A stretch of 64,000 bases of DNA from Paenibacillus sp. XY044 (lineage in GTDB: Bacteria; Bacillota; Bacilli; Paenibacillales; Paenibacillaceae): contig NZ_NQMO01000001.1 of assembly GCF_002257645.1 (NCBI RefSeq), positions 916,065-980,064 of the forward strand, in the 5' to 3' direction. Below the pieces are notes generated by a model that was not told the origin of the DNA, made no database searches, and was given only the letters and a program-made list of their open reading frames with translations. Made by a program: the position numbers and the translations under genes. How positions within the stretch are numbered: position 1 is the stretch's first letter; each line of letters opens with the position of its first letter. Of this stretch, positions 59,697 through 64,000 are shown piece by piece.

Positions 59697-60548
59697 ATGA
59701 GCCATACACAGCAAGTCAAGCAAGGCCAGCTTCTGATTCAAGAAATCGAGGACACCGTCGTGCCGTACGGTATGGTCGCGGTGTGGCCGCTTGGACAAGC
59801 CAGCTTCATCATAAAGGGAGGAAAGACGGTCATTTATATCGATCCGTATGTCAGCCATAATCCGGGCCGGACCTACCCGGCGCCGATCGGTCCGGAACAT
59901 ATTACGAATGCCGATTACTGCCTGATTACCCATGAGCATTCGGATCATATGGACCTGGAGACGATTGCGGCGATGTCCCGCGCCAACACGCAGACGGTCT
60001 ATATGGCTCCCGCATACTGCCGGGAGGATATATTGAAGCAGGGCGTAGCCCCTGAGCGCTTCATGATCGCCGACACGGAGAAGGATTACGGCGAAGAAGT
60101 GACCATACGCCCGATCGCGGCCGCACATGAAGTGCTCGAAACCGATGAGCAGGGCTACCACCGTTACGTCGGGTATTTGATCAAACTGAATGGTGTTACG
60201 GTCTACCATTCCGGAGATACGGTCATTTATGAAGGGTTGACGGACCGCCTTCAAGGCGAGTCTATCGACCTCGGGCTTCTCCCGATCAATGGCCGCGACG
60301 CATTCCGAAACAGCCGCGGCATCATCGGCAATATGGACTACCGGGAAGCGGCCGAGCTGGCGAAGTCGGTCGGCATCGGCATGACGATCCCGATGCACTA
60401 TGACATTTTTGCGGGAAATGCCGAGCATCCGGGATATTTCGTGGACTATGTATATGACCATTTTCCTGAGATGCGCATTCATGTGATCGCCCGGGGCGAA
60501 AGGTTTATCCACGTGACGGATGCGGCCCTGAATGCTTTGAAGTCATAG
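59697..60548 (+). CDS. MBL-fold hydrolase, UlaG-like
   Basis: This 283-residue metallo-beta-lactamase-fold protein resembles the UlaG (L-ascorbate-6-phosphate lactonase) group. The metal motif T-H-E-H-S-D-H-M-D lies at residues 78-86. Other ligands fit H-S-G-D-T near residue 178 and the late P-M-H-Y-D. The absence of other ula genes argues against ascorbate use. The substrate is probably a phosphoester or lactone. GGGAGAGGAAGG precedes ATG 59697. It is followed by a strong terminator. Confidence 0.85.
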   Translation: MSHTQQVKQGQLLIQEIEDTVVPYGMVAVWPLGQASFIIKGGKTVIYIDPYVSHNPGRTYPAPIGPEHITNADYCLITHEHSDHMDLETIAAMSRANTQTVYMAPAYCREDILKQGVAPERFMIADTEKDYGEEVTIRPIAAAHEVLETDEQGYHRYVGYLIKLNGVTVYHSGDTVIYEGLTDRLQGESIDLGLLPINGRDAFRNSRGIIGNMDYREAAELAKSVGIGMTIPMHYDIFAGNAEHPGYFVDYVYDHFPEMRIHVIARGERFIHVTDAALNALKS

Positions 60549-60615
60549 TCTGACGTTTTTCGGTCGGACTCGGTCCGGAAGCGGCCAGCTTCGAAAAATA
60601 TGGATTAGATTAGCC

Positions 60616-60652
60616 ACAAACCGCCTTCTTTTGAAGGCGGTTTGTTTTTTTA
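60616..60652 (+). terminator. Terminator after the UlaG-like gene
   Basis: ACAAACCGCCTTC and GAAGGCGGTTTGT arms are followed by seven T. From here to 60800 the sequence is AT-rich and I see no gene. Confidence 0.8.
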
Positions 60653-60800
60653 TTTGACGGATTGTACGATGAAGTGCGACAGCTAAAAACAAAGAAGCCC
60701 ATGAATGGATTCGTGTAAAAAGGAAAGTTTAATATTTTAAACATCAAGTTTTTGTAGGGATATAGGTTCTTTTCGTCTTTGGATTCTAAGCGAAAAGCTT

Positions 60801-60843
60801 TGTAATCTGGATTACAGAAGAGGAAATTATGGTGGTTTATGAT
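60801..60843 (+). promoter_or_regulatory. Crp/Fnr-type activator site and promoter, copy 1 (regulator gene)
   Basis: TGTAATC-TG-GATTACA (60801-60816) is a perfect palindrome. Exactly 21 bases later lies TATGAT (60838-60843). The predicted start at 60850 puts the palindrome centre at -41.5, the class II position of Crp/Fnr activators. No good -35 box is needed or seen. The upstream ATG at 60839 lies inside this -10 box, so translation must begin later. Confidence 0.75.
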
Positions 60844-60940
60844 GAATGTAACACTCCTTCGCTATAGGTTATTTTACACGAGGAAGATTATCGCGAAGAG
60901 TGGAACGGTTGTCGTTCGCAACATTGAAAGGAGGGGCAAA

Positions 60941-61648
60941 ATGTTACATGATGAGGCGATGGAAAACATAACATCATTTTTGCCACGAATAAAAATATTT
61001 GAATCGCTTCCGGCAGAAATTATCCGTGAAATCGAACAATTGGTAACAAGATCAAATACGTATAAGCTTTCAAAAAACTCTATTCTTCAGACGCCCGGTA
61101 ATGAAAGGAATGGCTTGTTTTTCGTCATCGACGGTAAACTTCGCTTATACAAAACCAATTCGGCCGGCAAACAACATACGGTCTGCATCCTAAGCGAAGG
61201 CGGCATGTTTGGCGAAGTTGAAACGTTTTCATTGGGCACAAGAGGGACTTATGTGGAGACGATGGAAGACTCGATCGTTTTTTCGATTTCGACTGAACAA
61301 TTCGAACCGCTTTTACGCAAGTATTCTGAATTGTCTTTACGATTTTTATCGGAACTAAGCAAACGCCTGCGAGATCAGGATGAATTGGTGGAAAAATTGG
61401 TTTTTAGGGATCTGCGTGGTAAAGTGCTTTACTTTCTTAACCGTCTATCTAAAAAGTTCGGCATAGAAGAAAATGGATACCGAAAAATCGATATTCCCCT
61501 GACTCATCAAGAATTGGCCAATATGATCGGCGCCACAAGAGAAGCGGTATCGCTTACCCTACAGGAACTATCCAATGAAGGTATTCTTGTGACCAGTCGT
61601 AGAATGGTCATGATTCATATCGAAAAAGCGATGGAAGAACTGGCTTGA
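60941..61648 (+). CDS. Crp/Fnr family regulator, probable self-activating controller of the ABM/SDR operon
   Basis: This 235-residue regulator has a cyclic-nucleotide-binding-like barrel (about residues 15-120, G-L-F-F-V-I-D-G-K-L-R-L-Y, G-G-M-F-G-E-V-E), a dimer helix, and a winged helix near 170-225 with recognition region G-A-T-R-E-A-V-S-L-T-L-Q-E-L. Only one cysteine is present and no cluster, so it is not an iron-sulfur Fnr. ATG 60941 follows AAGGAGGG by 6 bases and lies about 90 bases after the predicted transcript start. Its promoter and that of the next operon carry the same palindrome at the same distance. Confidence 0.9.
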   Translation: MLHDEAMENITSFLPRIKIFESLPAEIIREIEQLVTRSNTYKLSKNSILQTPGNERNGLFFVIDGKLRLYKTNSAGKQHTVCILSEGGMFGEVETFSLGTRGTYVETMEDSIVFSISTEQFEPLLRKYSELSLRFLSELSKRLRDQDELVEKLVFRDLRGKVLYFLNRLSKKFGIEENGYRKIDIPLTHQELANMIGATREAVSLTLQELSNEGILVTSRRMVMIHIEKAMEELA

Positions 61649-61669
61649 TTTCATGACCCGTATGAATTT

Positions 61670-61712
61670 CGTAATCTGCATTACTGTCGAATTATTCATC
61701 TAGCGTTATGAT
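61670..61712 (+). promoter_or_regulatory. Crp/Fnr-type activator site and promoter, copy 2 (ABM/SDR operon)
   Basis: GTAAT-CTGC-ATTAC (61671-61684) repeats the palindrome of 60801. TATGAT (61707-61712) is again centred so that the palindrome lies at -41.5 from the predicted start 61719. The 21-base gap from the 16-mer to the -10 box is identical in both promoters. Confidence 0.75.
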
Positions 61713-61762
61713 AAATGCCGTAACGAAATCACTCAAAATATGAAAATATAGGAGGAGTCAAC

Positions 61763-62092
61763 ATGTCCAATCAACAAGTTCAACTGAATATTCGATTCAA
61801 AGCTAAACCAGGGAAAAAAGAAGAATTCCGCAAGGAGCTATATTCCCTTATTGAGGAGATGTCATCCGAGAAGGCTTTCATTAGCGCCATTGTTTCGGAC
61901 GATCTGGATCAGCCGGATGACTTGATCATTTATGAAACATGGCAAGGCACGAGAGATAGCTGGCTTGCGGAAGAATTTAATAAACCATACCGCAAGAATT
62001 ACGAAGGAACACTGGGCGATTTAATTGTGGATAGAAGCGTCAGCTGGTTGCAACCGAAGGGCGAATGGGGAAGTCATATAACGAATGCGTGA
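61763..62092 (+). CDS. ABM-domain monooxygenase (YgiN-like quinol monooxygenase)
   Basis: This 109-residue protein of the antibiotic-biosynthesis-monooxygenase fold is built of one ferredoxin-like domain: N-I-R-F-K-A-K-P-G-K-K-E-E-F, S-A-I-V-S-D-D-L-D-Q-P-D, and I-I-Y-E-T-W-Q-G. Cofactor-free members oxidise quinols and polyphenols. AGGAGGAG stands before ATG 61763. It is the first gene of an operon with an SDR gene 65 bases downstream and has a Crp/Fnr-type activator site in its promoter. Confidence 0.83.
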   Translation: MSNQQVQLNIRFKAKPGKKEEFRKELYSLIEEMSSEKAFISAIVSDDLDQPDDLIIYETWQGTRDSWLAEEFNKPYRKNYEGTLGDLIVDRSVSWLQPKGEWGSHITNA

Positions 62093-62157
62093 TGACGTTG
62101 AATCTTTAACGCTTTAAGGTCCAGAAGGATGCATAATTTCATAGGAGGCGTATAGAC

Positions 62158-62904
62158 ATGGGAAAATTTGAAGGTAAGGTAGCCGTTGTCACCGGAGGAA
62201 CAAGCGGTATCGGACTTACGACGGCACAACGATTCGTTTCGGAAGGAGCCTACGTATTCATTACTGGCCGTAGACAAAGCGAGCTGGACGCGGCAGTAAA
62301 ATTGATCGGTGACCGGGTTACCGGCGTTCAAGGTGACATTTCGAATTTGAAGGACTTGGATAAACTGTTTGATACGGTAAAGCAGGAGAAAGGACATCTG
62401 GATATTCTATTCGCAAACGCTGGACTTGGCAGCTTTCTGCCCTTGGGTCAGATTACGGAAGAGCAATACGACACAACCTTCAACGTGAACGTAAAGGGTA
62501 CCTTGTTCACCATCCAAAAGGCTTTGCCGCTGTTTCCAAATATGACAGGAAACATCATCATAACCGGCTCGACGGCGGGTACGATCGGCGAAGCAGCGTT
62601 TAGTGTCTACGGAGGTACCAAGGCGGCTCTCCGTCAGATGGCGAGGAGTTGGATAATGGATTTGAAAGGCACAGGGATACGACTTAATGTAGTGAGCCCT
62701 GGCACGGTCCACACGCCAGCTTATAATGATCTGTTTGGCGAAGCGCTAAATCAAGTTCTTGAATCGGCGAAGAATGTCGTTCCGTTAAGTCGCTTGGGCA
62801 AGACGGAGGAGATTGCCAGCGCGGTGATGTTTCTGGCCTCGGAGGAAAGCAGCTATGTGAACGGCGTCGAATTGTTCGTAGATGGCGGTATGGCTCAAGT
62901 CTGA
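62158..62904 (+). CDS. SDR family oxidoreductase in the Crp/Fnr-controlled operon
   Basis: This 248-residue short-chain dehydrogenase has T-G-G-T-S-G-I-G near residue 13, F-A-N-A-G-L near residue 86, and catalytic S with Y-G-G-T-K near residue 150. After P-G-T-V-H-T-P it ends D-G-G-M-A-Q-V. It resembles the YkvO-like group. AGGAGGC precedes ATG 62158. With the ABM protein it may act on a quinone or aromatic compound, which is an inference from pairing. Confidence 0.88.
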   Translation: MGKFEGKVAVVTGGTSGIGLTTAQRFVSEGAYVFITGRRQSELDAAVKLIGDRVTGVQGDISNLKDLDKLFDTVKQEKGHLDILFANAGLGSFLPLGQITEEQYDTTFNVNVKGTLFTIQKALPLFPNMTGNIIITGSTAGTIGEAAFSVYGGTKAALRQMARSWIMDLKGTGIRLNVVSPGTVHTPAYNDLFGEALNQVLESAKNVVPLSRLGKTEEIASAVMFLASEESSYVNGVELFVDGGMAQV

Positions 62905-62936
62905 CCTTGAATCAGAAGGGATGAGCTGTCATTTAA

Positions 62937-63271
<335 letters not shown>

Positions 63272-63294
63272 CAATCAGTCATTTACCAGGCTGA

Positions 63295-63900
63295 TTATTC
63301 CTCTATGTCGAACCGGACTTCCTTCCCGGTCGGTTCGCCGCCGAAAGGTCCTCCGATCTCCTCCCTGAACACGAATTCGAGACCGGAGAGCCTGTCCGGA
63401 AGCGCCGGTGACACCACATAGTTATAGGTTGCATTCCCGGAGCAGCTTCCTCCCCTGTCCATCCGGCAATCATAATGCTCTCCCATATGTAACACGAAGT
63501 TCGATATGCCGGTCGAGGTTTGTTCCGGGATCGTTACATCCCAATCCACATACAGGGTCACGACGCTGGCATTGGCGTATTGCCGAACCGAAGTAAGCGT
63601 AAAGAAGTACCCCTCGTGCTCTTGCGAAACTAGCACCGGTAGATGCCGTCGGAAGTCGGCAGGTTCGACGATCGGTTTGAAATACTCGTCAGATCTTAGG
63701 GTCCCAAAAAGGATTTTTAAAAAGTCCTCATAAAGTCCTGTCTCGGCCGACCATTGATCAATGTAAGCGAAAGGCGGGTAACCTGGATTTCCTTCCGAAA
63801 TCTCCTTGCGCTGCTGCAGCAGCAGGCAGATCTGCTTGTCGATCGGGAGTACACGTTCGTCGTAATGCTCGGTGGGGGGAGTAAAAGGCATCCGTTTCAT
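63295..63900 (-). CDS. Protein of unknown function
   Basis: I do not recognise this 201-residue soluble protein. It opens with M-K-R-M-P-F-T-P-P-T-E-H-Y and a helical segment (D-K-Q-I-C-L-L-L-Q-Q-R-K-E-I). It continues with alternating strands, a central T-L-Y-V-D-W-D-V-T-I-P and an H-M-G-E-H-Y-D-C-R-M-D-R-G-G-S-C-S-G segment holding two cysteines, and ends G-K-E-V-R-F-D-I-E-E. No signal peptide or membrane helix is seen. GAGGAGGA lies 7 bases before the third of three adjacent ATG codons, so 63900 is preferred over 63906. It is convergent with the transposase remnant. Confidence 0.65.
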   Translation of the reverse strand: MKRMPFTPPTEHYDERVLPIDKQICLLLQQRKEISEGNPGYPPFAYIDQWSAETGLYEDFLKILFGTLRSDEYFKPIVEPADFRRHLPVLVSQEHEGYFFTLTSVRQYANASVVTLYVDWDVTIPEQTSTGISNFVLHMGEHYDCRMDRGGSCSGNATYNYVVSPALPDRLSGLEFVFREEIGGPFGGEPTGKEVRFDIEE

Positions 63901-64000
63901 CATCATTCCTCCTCGTTTGTTCCATTTTACCCTGAAATGCTAATTGATGGAAAACGGTTGGCGAAATAATCATTCATAAAACAGCAGTCGCTTCGAGTAA

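Overview
The window looks like a chromosomal segment of a Paenibacillus-type Firmicute. Support: strong AGGAGG ribosome binding sites 6-9 bases before starts, frequent TTG and GTG starts, Bacillus-type CysJ/CysI, a YeeI (YebC2) orthologue, an LplB/YtcP-type ABC importer followed by a YesM/YesN-type two-component system, and moderately high GC. The genus is inferred from gene content, not from a marker gene. I saw no rRNA, tRNA, CRISPR array, intact insertion sequence or prophage. One IS30 transposase remnant (about 63042-63271) and one short-chain dehydrogenase (SDR) pseudogene (5239-5412) are present.

Layout. 1-4.2 kb: AbrB-family membrane protein, Crp/Fnr regulator with a peroxiredoxin-like gene, then an autoregulated ArsR / SRPBCC / DUF1801 set. 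4.2-6.2 kb: LysR regulator divergent from an SDR remnant and an intact SDR. 6.3-8.7 kb: XRE regulator coupled to a two-helix membrane protein, arylamine N-acetyltransferase, SDR. 9-14.7 kb: MATE exporter, thioredoxin-reductase-like flavoprotein, DinB protein, lipoprotein, and a beta-lactamase-fold hydrolase with a structured leader. 14.8-20 kb: cysJ-cysI sulfite reductase, then a DedA-PAP2 pair on the minus strand. 20-25.6 kb: two Gfo/Idh/MocA oxidoreductases around an AraC regulator, a secreted Cu/Zn superoxide dismutase, an MFS exporter. 25.6-34.4 kb: two phosphohydrolases divergent from an ABC importer (two permeases, binding lipoprotein) with its sensor kinase and AraC-type response regulator. 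34.4-44.3 kb: LysR with a divergent EamA transporter, VOC protein, GH43, YeeI, spermidine-synthase-like protein, aldo/keto reductase, MFS exporter divergent from an HxlR regulator, AraC regulator, VOC protein. 44.4-51.3 kb: LacI regulator, sugar ABC importer and YicI-type alpha-xylosidase, probably for xyloglucan oligosaccharides. 51.5-60.6 kb: a stand-alone UMP kinase paralogue behind a leader peptide and terminator, DHA2 exporter, polyol dehydrogenase, TetR with an SDR, DUF4180, cyclase, GNAT overlapping a TagA-type glycosyltransferase, UlaG-like hydrolase. 60.8-63.9 kb: a Crp/Fnr regulator with an ABM monooxygenase and SDR operon, IS30 scrap, and an unrecognised protein.

Most regulators have a readable operator next to them. 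The strongest case is at 60.8-61.8 kb: two promoters carry the same palindrome (GTAAT-N4-ATTAC core) centred 41.5 bases before the predicted start, each with the same -10 box TATGAT. One precedes the Crp/Fnr gene itself, the other the monooxygenase/SDR operon. This is the geometry of a class II Crp/Fnr activator, so it is probably a small self-activating regulon. A second case is the LacI/xylosidase locus, where two copies of a 24-bp dyad and a perfect catabolite-response element are visible. A third is the UMP kinase paralogue, where a 21-codon leader ends inside the 5' arm of a terminator.
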